This document shows, piece by piece, positions 11,409 through 22,389 of a stretch of DNA of 64,000 nucleotides; within the stretch, counting starts at the first letter, position 1, and every line of letters begins with the position of its first letter. The position numbers and the translations under genes were made by a program. The DNA comes from Adiantum capillus-veneris (lineage: Eukaryota > Streptophyta > Polypodiopsida > Polypodiales > Pteridaceae): the NCBI GenBank assembly GCA_014529385.2, contig CM043943.1:152469592-152533591 (forward strand), in the 5' to 3' direction. The notes below the pieces were generated by a model, which worked only from the letters and a program-made list of their open reading frames with translations, did no database searches and was not told where the DNA came from.

Positions 11409-12364
11409 ACCTTGCTCTAGCAATTTTGTGTGACAAGTAGGGGCAATTTCCATTCACTCAATTAAATTTGGTCAACTGTGGCCTCAACTAGGATTTGAGA
11501 CATTTTGGTTCATGACTCTCTTTGCTGGGCACATCCCTCTCTGGAATCTTTGATGGTTAAGCTCTTCACACATATTTTTCATATCTTTATCCACATGCAA
11601 GATATCAAACGCCTCACACCTCAAATGGGAAGAATTTGTTTCCCACTGCATCCAGAGAGCTGCTACAATTGGCTTCCACCTCCTCTTATATCTTGAGATC
11701 TATCTAGAATTTATTCTATGTCCACCGCTTCAACATTGTTTGCATACCTCACCTTCTGATCTCTAGCACAAACCATTGAAGCTTGACCAACCATACCTGA
11801 GCTTGGCCATACACATTTTTCCTTGTTTGGCATCTCTGGCACCTCTTCAATAGCTAGAACCTCTCTAGTTGATATCTTGGGCATAGGAACAACCCTATCT
11901 CTCTTCAACCAAAGATCCCTTGGCCCTTCATGCACATTAAGATTCTCTTTCATCGGCTCTGTCTTCACTTTCACCACTTCAATTGGCTTTGGCACCATCA
12001 GACTTGACCATCCCTACTTAACTTGCTGCTTCTTCAAAATATTATTGGTTTAGCTTCTTGCATAAGTGACCGATTTTGCATATATCATAGGTCCATCTAC
12101 TCTGAATTTAACTCAAATATCCCCATGCAAGAAATCCATAAACTTACTCAGCTTGAAAAAATCAGCATTTTTTGCAACAACTACCTTTATAAGCTTTCCA
12201 CAAAGTTGTTGATGAGGCCCATTTTTCTATTGCATCTTCATTGGTCCAAATTTGTCTTTGATGTGAGAGATGATGTTGCATTTTTCCATTGTAGCAGGAT
12301 ATGGTGAGGCTTCTATCTATTTTTCAAGAGTATGTACATGAGAAATAGAATGATGAGGATCTAA
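11409..12364. other. gene-free DNA, nature unknown
   Basis: This was contiguous with the DNA ending at 5036 before copia-1 inserted. A 95-codon minus-strand open frame (11998 to 11711) has no recognisable motif. No terminus or RNA gene was seen. Confidence 0.5.
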
Positions 12365-13115
12365 ATTAGGGTATAATACCTGGATGACCAAAGGGAAAAA
12401 AACCCAGTGGAAAAAAAGTGCCTTTGGGATACACATATTATTGGAGTACTTAATAGAATGGGAAATATCAATGAAAAATTGAAGGAATTATATGCTGATG
12501 TATATGGAAATAAAAGGGCAGCAAATAGAAGGGTAGATGATGGAACATTGTTTTTCCTTTTGTAGTCCACTCAAGGTGCATAGGTGGAAGAAAAAAAGAG
12601 TGTCTAATGCGTATGTCCAATGAAGGGACACCCTATATGCGTACATAGAGATGCATGGAAAACAATATTCTATGCAAGAAATATTTTTGAGGGGTTCTTT
12701 AGAAAGAAAGTGTAGCTATAAAAGCATATGTCGTGGCTTTACAAGTTGGCACCCCTTTAGGAAGGGTTTTCGCTCTGTTGAAGATATGTGCTCTCATCTT
12801 ACTGTGCATTGTGTGTGAGTGTTGGACTCTATGTCACTCCACCATGATTAAGTTAATAGACTTTTACTCTTATGATCATCTCATCCAACATGAGCGACAA
12901 ACTCATATATGCTCAAATCTTCCAGCTTGAGCGTAAGCCTAATAACTACGACTCTTAGCACAGAGTTTAATTTGACTTGAAGCTTTGGGACTAATCCTTT
13001 TCTCATTATGTGGCTCAACAGCGCAACTCTTAGCACAGAGTTTAATATGACTTGAATCTTTGGGACTAAGGCTTTGCTCATTTTGTGGCTCAGCAGCCCG
13101 ACTCTGACTATGCCA
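12365..13115 (-). repeat. LTR-like dispersed repeat, copy A
   Basis: It begins in the same words as 25748-26340 (ATGACCAAAGGGAAAA, then AACCCCAGTGGAAAAA) and ends in the same words (GACTTGAAGCTTTGGGACTAA, then TTTGCTCATTNNGTGGCTCAG and CCCGACTCTGAC). The last part is duplicated in tandem here (about 12950-13025 and 13026-13100). Strand is given as minus because the neighbouring retroelement remains read that way. It may be an LTR or 3' internal part of an R-like gypsy element. Confidence 0.6.
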
Positions 13116-16100
13116 AAGAGTGCTTTTTGCACCTTAACGACTTGATTTTTCACATTTTTATGCGTACTACAAACATTTTTGTGCTTACTACATTTCAGAT
13201 TTTGACTTTTCACATTTTTGTGCTTACTACAAATATTTATTCAGGTAAAAGTAAGCTTGAATCTTCGAAGAGAGGGTTACTGAAGGACCAAGTTGGCATT
13301 GAAGGTTTATTTTGTCATACCTATTTAATCACTAAACTGCTTGAACAAACATTTTCTTGACTTTGATTTTCTTTCTTGATTACTCTGGTTGATATACCTT
13401 TGCTTTTCTAGGCGTCTTCCTAGAGGCCCTCAGTTGGGTCAACAATTGACTTGAAGATCCTAAAGCCTAATTTTCTTGAAGACGTTGATCCATGAGGGTT
13501 CTTTGATGTAGAGGCATATGTTGTCACACCTTTTGTGCTAGTCGGTTGTAGGTCCACTTTAGCGTTACCTTTGTCTGCAAGATTTATACTTGATTCTTGT
13601 AACATGTGCAACTGTGAATCCAACAATAGTGGTACCTATAATTGTTGCTTGCTACCTCTTGGAAAAGAGAGTAATAGCATTGTTTTTTCTCTGTAGGCCT
13701 TGTGTTGGTCTAATCATTGATGTCCAAGAGGACATCTGCATGCATTTCCTTTGAAGGATTTATGTGAAACTTTACCTGATCTTCGTGCTTCTAGATGCTA
13801 AGAATAGCAACCAATTCTTCTTGATTCGTAGCCTTACCTAGCATTACTTTACTTTCATGTTTGCATGGAGTAATCTTAGGGATACTTTGGATGTTCTCTG
13901 AAATCATATTGCACTTTGCGTATTTATCCAATAGAGTAGTGCATCTGAGACTGCTCCAATTTCACTACTGAGGACTATAGCTATTCTCATTGGCGGTTCC
14001 ACTAAAGATCCTTGTCCTTCTTTTGTCAGACTCTCGTCTAGATCTAGATTAGTCTGTATGGAAGATGATTTGAGATTTTCTTCTCCATTCTGACTTACAT
14101 TTGTTTATTCAATTGGCAATGATTGACCTTTGGACTTCCTTTTGCTTCTTGATTGTTTGCAATGTGGGTCTTCTTTACTTCTATCTTTGATTACATTCTC
14201 TACTCAATATCTTTTGTGGTTGCTATTTGCTCTGTTTGATCTGCACTTTTTGATGCCTCCTTTGCTTTGAGCTCTTCTGAGGTTATGTTGGGTGGAGATG
14301 AATCATCTTCAATAACCTTTTCTTTGGCATCGGTCTCCATTTGAGCTTCACTTGAGGAATTTGTGCTATCTTCTATGGGTGACTAGTCCTAGTCTTCATT
14401 CTTGGTTGTCTTTGAAGATTGCATCTTGTTTGAACTCCATATCTCTGAAACCTTTTGCGCCATTAGCATTCCCAATATGATGTTATATGTTAATCTTTTG
14501 ATGTGATCACATGAAATTGAGCTATGGTGGTATGTGAACCTATTTCCCAACATTCTACTCGTTTGTTTTTAGATATGCTAGGAGCATCTTCGAGCTATGG
14601 ATGGCCACATTTCTTCCAAGTGCAAAAAGACATGAGGTTCTTGTCTAGCTAAAAATCTAGCTTTACTTTTCCTGACAACTTTTCTTCATGTTCACCAGTA
14701 ATTTGCACTTGATCTTCTCAAGATTTCTTTTTGTACAAATCGATTTTTCTATGGCAATGTCCTTGGATTGAACTTTTGTTACATCTTCTTTGATTTGACT
14801 ACCTGCTTCAATTGATGTTGACTAATTTGACTGTGATACTACACTTTTTGCTTGCAACTATTGAGCATCGTCTACCTGCATTTGGGTAACGTTTTGATCT
14901 TAAAAGATCCACTGCACTTTTTGGCAAAATTTATCTCTTTGGAGGAGATTTTGTGTAGATTTTTGAAGTTTAGCTTCCGTTAGATTTGACCTATATGTCA
15001 CCTGTTCTGGCAGCTTGAGGCTTTGCATCACCATAATATAATCTTTGACTTTAGTCTTACAATCTATAGGGGTTTGTACAAAGTCATGGACTTGCTGGTA
15101 TTCATTGCCATCTGCATCACGGTATGCATATGTGAGCTTGGTCACATGCAATTGCTTGAACATTATGGAACTTGTTGGCTTTTCACCTTGACTTGTGAAA
15201 GTTAGCTAAAACTTTTGTCTATAATGATCTTCATACTGGAACTGATCATCAGATTTTGTAGGAATCTGGGTCAATTGGAAACTTCCAACAACCATATGGT
15301 CTTTCAATGGTTTCTGCTTTGAAGCGGTCTGTTGGCTAGAAGTTCTAGGGCTTCTAAGTAGTGTCGCATTTCATGGCACAATAATTGAGCTTACTGGATT
15401 TGCAGCTCCCCCTTTCTAGGGTGATCACTAAAGCTTTCTCCATGATGAGAGTTCAAAACTACTTGGCTCTGGTTTGGTCTCACCTTTTGGGATGATGTTT
15501 GGCATCAATAACCCTTCTACATAGTTTTCTATGTACCTTCATGAAACATGACATATGATTCCTCAATTCAAGCTTTAGATAGTATTATCTTTGCCTTGAT
15601 ATTGTCTGCATGGATCTCCTATCATATGAGCTTCTATGGTTTTAGGACCCAAGGCATCATAGATTTTAGACTATCGTCTATATCTATGAATGTTTTGGTC
15701 AAAGTATATGTTGGTACGGTCACACCGTCGAAGCTTCACTTCAGGTGGATCAGAGTTTGGCTCTGAAAAGATTTATGGGTTTATTGGGGTAATAACATTC
15801 AACTTGAGATAGGATGAGCTATAATAGATCCTTTCCTCTGAAATATATCATCCTTCTTGATCTATCATTGGGCACAATTCTATGAGCTAGTATGTAGACC
15901 TTTCAAACATTGGTCAATCTTTTTTGTACAGTTTTCATTTTTTGTGTACATAGTGTGCACATGAATTATGTGTGCCATACAATGTTAACATGATTCTCTT
16001 TGATGTGTCCCTTAGACCTGTGAATGATTTCACACTAGTGGCAGTGGATGCAGAATCACTTGCAAACCTAACATTATTTTCGACCTTCTTGGTGACAACT

Positions 16101-16500
16101 GGACACTTTGACCAAATTCACGCAAGAATTTATTGTTCAGAGGATCAATTTTAAGCTTTTCACGTGCTTATGCATCTTCATGCAAATTTTGACTTTGTTG
16201 TGATTTTACTGGTGCTTCTAATGGTAATGTTGGAACATTTGACTGCATCAAAAATGACAGAGTTAGATGAATTTACATTGAAATCCGTATTTCTAGTTTG
16301 CTCCATGCTTCGCTTTGCAGTTGTCGTATCCCTGTTGTCTGAATTTCTTGGAGAATCCTCTGGAAAATGTCCACCTTTTCTTCCATTACCTGAGCAATAC
16401 ACCATGACTGGTGGTATTTCAATCGGTTCTGTCATCTCAGCTCTTTCTGAGAAGTTTATGCCTCTGTGTTGTTGACACCCTCTTTAAGAACACTGAGCAT
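13116..16500 (-). pseudogene. decayed retroelement interior with relic zinc knuckle
   Basis: Short minus-strand frames are scattered through this stretch. The only diagnostic piece is at 16435 to 16178, where VYCSGNGRKGGHFPEDSPRNS resembles a gag zinc knuckle (CX2C..GHF..DC) with the second and last Cys lost. A GTGGTACCTATAAT motif near 13630 also occurs in the region beside repeat B (26885), supporting kinship with element R. Nothing else is recognisable, so assignment to a gypsy-like interior is an inference. Confidence 0.4.
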
Positions 16501-17929
16501 CAGGCTATAGACTGCTCCATCTTGACCTTTATATTTTCATTGACCTGGTTCTCCAATTAGACTTGCTTCTATTGGTGGATTTGTTGGATCTTCCATTTTT
16601 GGTTATCAACTATAAATTTGACCATTGTAATCCAAATATAATGATCCTGATTGCATATGTACCAACTGATTTTTGCGTCGGAGATGGAATTTTACTGCTG
16701 CTCGCTACAAACACCGACATGTTGTTGAAGTGCACTCTAAGCACTCGTAAAATTTTATCGGGGCTCATGTCAAAGAAAAATTTTTATTCTTTATTTTTCA
16801 AATACCCGAAAATGCCGAAATTAGGTCAAAATTAGTCGAAAACGTTTAGAATCATACAAAAATCCCAAAAAATTCCATAGACCTCAAAAAATCATCGGCA
16901 ATCACATTCGAACACTTTCAACATGTACAAGCACACAAAAAATAGCAGTTTTTGCTCGCCATTTACGACAAAATCAGTGAGTCGATCCTCAAAAATAGCA
17001 AAATGCACAAAACTCGACAAATGAGGACACAAGAGCGCTCTAAATCATGCCATAATTACGCACATAGAACAACTCATCACGACCACAAGATATCAAATTT
17101 TGATGAAATTAATTAAAATTAATGCAAAATTTGTAAAGATTATACGAAATATATCTATAAAATTTCTAAAATTTCTCCACACATAGAGGAATGGTGCAGC
17201 CCAATCAAAACTTAAAAATCACATCAATTCAATTTTCAATTAATTTTGTCAACAAAAACCAAAACTGGGCAATTAAAGTAGCAATTGTAGGTCAAAATTT
17301 GACGCAATTCGAGTGTGTAAATCCCTGTTTTGAGGTCGAAAATGCAACAATTAACCATAACAAACATCAAATTTGCAATCAAACATCATATTAATCATGC
17401 ACATTAATAACTTTTTAGACGCACACACAATGACTAGATTTTTAGGATCAATTGTTGGAATGGGCTTTGAAACTGCACGAATTGGTCCTCGAGGAGGGTG
17501 TAAACCCTACATATCATGTGCATTCAAGGGCTATTTTAGAAACCCTTAATTTGTAGATTTTTTATGAATAAAACAAAAGTCACAAATGTGCAACATATAA
17601 CAAAAAGGGATATATGTTAATGGATGAGCATTGACTGTATATTAACATACAACTCCTCATACACCTTTCCAGATGGAGTTGTTGAGAGTCCATGAATCTC
17701 ACGATGTTATTTCATGCTAAGTTATCATATGGATTTAAAATTAAACCATAAAAATTGTAGTTCATATACTCAATAGATCAAGTGTGAAGTCTTCAAATGA
17801 CTATGTTCTAGTGTAAGCCTAGAATGATCCCAAACCTTCATACGATCATTTGAGATGTCTTTGATTGTAAAGCCTTTGTGTATGTGCCAAAGAAGCTTAG
17901 AAAAAAGGTTGAAATAAATTCTCAAAAGC
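16501..17929. other. AT-rich DNA, no gene seen
   Basis: Strongly A-rich on the plus strand from 16780 to 17400. No open frame with a familiar motif, no RNA gene and no clear repeat boundary. Confidence 0.55.
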
Positions 17930-18211
17930 ATGATATCCTTGGCTATGGAGAAGATAGCGATCATTTCTGGAACCCAATTTCTCATAAAGTACTCCATAGT
18001 AGTGATGCCATATTTAATGAGAAGAACATCTAAAAATCCTTCACAAGTGATTAAGATGAGGAAGGTTATGTTTCAAAATGTTATGCCACTTGTCCAAGAA
18101 AATACAAAAGGTTATTTATGTATCACGTGGTGAAGAAAATGTAGAGTGATGCTCCTTATAGCTCTGACCATGTGACAAGCAATGGTAGTTCATCGAGTAG
18201 TGTTGAAACGC

Positions 18212-18376
18212 CAGTGGGATAGTTGATTCCTCGTGCAAAACTTGCTACATTGAAAGGTCAACCAGATCGTTTCTAGGCACCTAAACAATACGCTAGTGGG
18301 ATAGTTGATTCCTCGTGCAAAACTTGCTACATTGAAAGGTCAACCAGAGTTTCTAGGCCACCTAAACAATTCGCAT
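18212..18376. repeat. 82-bp tandem duplication inside the copia fragment
   Basis: TGGGATAGTTGATTCCTCG starts at 18215 and again at 18297; the copies remain similar through CACCTAAACAAT. Confidence 0.92.
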
Positions 18377-19103
18377 TAAGCCTAGATTACATTGTTGATG
18401 GATTATGGTGAGCTCTTTTACTATGGTGACGCTATGTTATGTGATGACAAGCTTAAAAGGACAATGCTATGAAGCCAAAGATGGATTCTTCACAAAAGAA
18501 TGAGCCTTGAGACTTGAGTACCTTTGTCAAAAGGGAAGGATACTTTGCTCCATAAATTGGTCTACAAATTGAAAATAATGGAAAGCCGAAGAACAAGGAT
18601 AGATTGGTTGCCATATGTTTCAAGCATTGGGGATTAGATTTGAGGTCTTTTTACCAGCTGTACCTTACAAATATTACTTTCTTTGATTACCAAAGAGGAC
18701 ATGGAACTAGTTTAAAGACGACATTCTTATGTAATCTTCATGAGGACATTTACATGCAAGAGTTAGAGGATTTCATTGAGAAGGATAAAGAAAAGTCAAT
18801 ATGTAAGCTTAAGAGAAGCCTATATATGGTTTGATACGACCACCAAGAGAATGGTATTATAAGTTTGATGCTTTTATGGAGTCTCAAATGTACAGACAAA
18901 ACGAGATTGATCATTGCCTCTATACAACAAAAGCTACAATTGATAGGTCTCTTGATTTTGTCCTTCATGTCAATGGGAAGAGTAGTCTTGAGGTAGATGC
19001 GCTTAATGCAAAACTATATGGAAACTATGAAATGAAGCATTTGGAAGAAGTAAACAAAAATTGTTTGTTGCGAGCATATTACAAAAGGGTTAACTTGGAT
19101 TGA
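18215..19103 (+). pseudogene. Ty1/copia reverse transcriptase fragment
   Basis: A decayed plus-strand copy. Near 18340-18400 it reads SRPPKQFALSLDYIVDG, the linker before RT in many copia polyproteins. At 18700-18835 it reads TSLKTTFLCNLHEDIYMQELEDFIEK and CKLKRSLYM, corresponding to the MDVKTAFLNGDLEEEIYM and CKLKKSLYGL blocks. At 18840-19060 it reads PREWYYKFDAFM, DHCLY and YEMKHLEEV, with the YVDD active site not preserved. Frameshifts and stops occur throughout. No LTRs were found, so it is a truncated relic. Confidence 0.82.
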
Positions 19104-19257
19104 TGATCCATCAACTCCTTGAAGAGCAGTCTAAACAAAATCCAATAGACAAATGCAGCAAAAAAAGGGGCGGAGGTCTTACAAGGAAATTTGCCTGCAT
19201 TCCCAGAACGGTGCTGGTTCACGTTAAGGGGGTAGTATTGTGATACAATGTATGTAT

Positions 19258-19375
19258 GACAAATGCATACGTAGTGAATAACAAGCCCATATCCCAAGCT
19301 TAACGGATGCATTTGTGACAAATGCATGCACAGTGAAATACAAGCCCATATCCCAAGCTTAACGGATGTGTATAG
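19258..19375. repeat. 59-bp tandem duplication downstream of the sulfotransferase gene
   Basis: GACAAATGCAT starts at 19258 and 19317, and both copies end in CCCAAGCTTAACGGATG. Confidence 0.9.
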
Positions 19376-19402
19376 ACAGCTCAATGTGCCAGTAGCCAAA
19401 AT

Positions 19403-22389
19403 TTAGTACACAAAGGACTCATACTTTGTTCCCTTCAGCCGTGTTGAAAGCTCCCTCCAGTTCTCTATTTGACCAGAGAGGGGAAGCGTATGAATCTTGA
19501 CGTGCTTACTTTGTAGCTCTCTACAATCAACATGCAAGAACTCCTGAACCCTCTTCAGCTCCTGCAAAAAAGCATCAACAATACCCACCTATTGTTATGA
19601 ATCATCTGCTGCCCACCAGACAGAAAAACCTAAAAACAAGTTGCGAACAACTTACAGCTGGCATATCCACGAGGTCCTCGTAATACACAACCATGTTGCG
19701 AGTGCCATTGAACGACAGTAGTGCATCCAGCATTATCTCCTCAATGCGTTTCATGTACGTAATCAGTGATGTTAGATTCACCGTTGGTTTGTATGCCGCT
19801 AGTAAACTCGCCTGCAGATTTTATCATTTGAAAATACCAAAATCTGCATAAGCTTTAGTTACAAAGTGAGCCTTATCATGTGCTTGATGCAATGAAAGTC
19901 CCTGATGGTGTTTACCTCTTCTTTGGAGTGCACATGGGCACGATGTGTTCCATTAAACTGTTTCTTTTCTCGGTCAAATGTGTTGGCCAGAATGGAGACA
20001 TAGCGGCGCAGGATGTTTCGACGAAAAAGGAATATGACTGAAACTGAATTTCTGTTTAGATATGCTGCAACTTCCCTTTTATATTCCATCAAACCCTAGT
20101 GAAGAGCATCAAATAAATATGGCAGTCAAGGTGGATAGATATGATAAGTACGGTACCAAAAAAATGTTGTGCAGTATGGGTAATCACTACCAATATGAAA
20201 AATTCGTTAGGTATTGAATACAGATAGACGTACATGTCTACTTATGCATGCTTGCATACATATAAATGTATGTATACATACATGCATGTATATATCATTC
20301 ACACATATCTACATGCATGTATACATCATATGTACACCCTAGATACATGCATGTATGTGTATTTGTGTGTGCATATAAATAACAACCAAAATGTAAAGAA
20401 TTCATTATCGGTATGATATTTATCGTACGGTATGGGAAAACTGATAATTATAGCTGTGCACTTGAGTGAATCAACATGAACCACAAATTGAGGGCATCAT
20501 GTGACACACTAGGCCCCATAACCTGCTTCACACGGATGCATACCTGGTTGAGCATCCATTTGAGTCCAACTGCAGCTGTGCATTCATTTTTGGATGCGCT
20601 ACTATCCCAATCAAGACTGTACACAGTGTCCAAAGTCTTCTTGATTGTTGACATGTTCTCCCTCCTCTTCTCTACGGAGAAAATCTCACCATGTGAGCTC
20701 ACGTTTGGATGGCTGTTTAGTAATGTCTCAAACCAGCCACTCCCTGTCCTTTGCATAGAGAAAATAGCAAACTTTTGGACAGGCGTGCATCTACACTCCT
20801 TCCTGTAAATTATGACGAGTGAACATTACCAACGCATAGAATCAACATGTTGCTATTAAACTCTTCTAAGCACATTTCCAATGTCTTCCAGTTATGCATA
20901 TTTATGATGTGTATGTGCTTTATTGTATGCTTCATGAAGCCAGAGAAGCAATTACAAACAATCGAGATCTGCAAACACTTTTCTACAGGAAACATTAAAG
21001 CACTTATACATCTGCATGAAAATTTTCAAATTAATCATAACCTGCACATATTCCTCTACATGAAACAGTAAAGCAGTCATAATTCCTTAGGAGCATAAAT
21101 ATGTTGTGCATGTGCATCATTGCGTGCTTCGTGAAGAAAGAGAAACATTATGAATGATCGTAATCTGTGAATATTCCACCACATGAAACAGTAAAGCAGT
21201 CATAACTTTTCATGCTTGCAAGGATGTCCAAGTACTGTCAATGTTTTCTGTCAAAAGGATGAACGTCATACCTATCATATGTTGCAGGCTGAGGATAGTA
21301 TTGATAATTTGAAACCGAAACATTGCGACTATGACCGGATACCCTTGCTTTGGAAATTGAATAAGCACGCCTAGCTCTGAAGTACGGCATTTGCCTCTCA
21401 ACACCCGAAACACACATGAACATCCCACATAACCCTAGGAACACCAGCAAAACAAGCTTCCACAAGCAATTTGTGTTTTTGTACAGCCATCTTTGTGATA
21501 GATCCTGTAAAAGCACACAGATAATAATTCATTGATACAAATGTTTATTGATCAACCATCATCCTCATCCTCGTGATGAAAAGCAACAGTTTTCCAAGGC
21601 ATTGATACATATTGATCAACCATCATCCTCATTCTTGTGATGAAAAGCAACAGTTTTCCAAGGCAGACAATAGATAAAAATGGCAGACACGGCTCCAGAG
21701 TTTAGCTTGGTTTGGAACATTCCATCCAGAATTTTGAAGGCTTTAATGTGAGTGATTCACCTCACTTGCATATTCCTACATGAATGAAGGGGCCTCATGA
21801 TCAACATACTCACTGCAAATAAGCTGTTAAAAATCCCCGAGGAAAGATCCTAAGAATGCTATCATCGAAAATTCTGACAACGATCCATGCAGACAAAAAA
21901 GGTGAGGCCTGTCTTAAAGAAACCTATTAAAGAGATGATCATGCGAGTTCCCGTTGAGAATTACAAACTAGTATGTCTTTAATTTAATCTCAATTCAAAT
22001 GCTGTCATCAACTAATATGAAATATTGATGCCAAATAGCTGGTTTGCAATGGGGTTGAAGGTCTGGGATTATAAGGAAACATCCTCAAGTTATGCAAACA
22101 CCGATTGGATTATCCGTGCATACATGCGGTTGACAGTAGCCTTCGCATTGCCCCACTGTTCCTCAGCTCATTCAATGGAGGCTGTATGCTTAAGGGTAAG
22201 TGGCACCTGCCATCCGGGTTTCATGTCTGATACTTCAACGGAGAGACACCTCCCCTCATGAGTGCATGAACGACGTGTACTCTCGTGGAAAAGGGAAAAA
22301 CTGGCGTAGAGAGAGAAATATACCTTGTAGCAGAGCTTGATATCCAAGAAAGGCGCAGCCTTGGTGGGGAAGTTCTCGAGGACCTGCAT
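19403..22389 (-). CDS. NodH-like PAPS-dependent sulfotransferase, six exons, 350 residues
   Basis: Exons in transcript order: 22389-22324, 21504-21272, 20802-20544, 20095-19916, 19811-19656 and 19561-19403 (TAA at 19403-19405). Every intron is GT-AG, phases agree, and the total is 351 codons. The start ATG at 22389 is chosen because an in-frame TGA lies four codons upstream. Residues 1-34 are a short tail, followed by a hydrophobic segment (LWKLVLLVFLGLCGMFMCV) fitting a type II signal anchor, so a Golgi lumenal location is likely. Exon 3 holds the PAPS phosphosulfate loop (KFAIFSMQRTGSGWFETLL) and conserved SHPNVSSHGEIF. Exon 4 holds the 3'-phosphate site (IFLFRRNILRRYVS). Exon 5 has VVYYEDLV. 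The enzyme class transfers sulfate from PAPS to a carbohydrate or other acceptor; the acceptor is unknown. No defect was seen, and the gene is probably functional. Confidence 0.9.
20225..20385. repeat. ATGCATGTATAC-rich low-complexity tract in intron 3
   Basis: Alternating purine-pyrimidine units such as ATGCATGTAT and ACATACATGCATG recur within the third intron of the sulfotransferase gene. Confidence 0.85.
21547..21664. repeat. 64-bp tandem duplication in intron 1
   Basis: ATTGATCAACCATCATCC starts at 21547 and 21611, and both copies run to AGCAACAGTTTTCCAAGGCA. It lies inside the first intron of the sulfotransferase gene. Confidence 0.92.
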
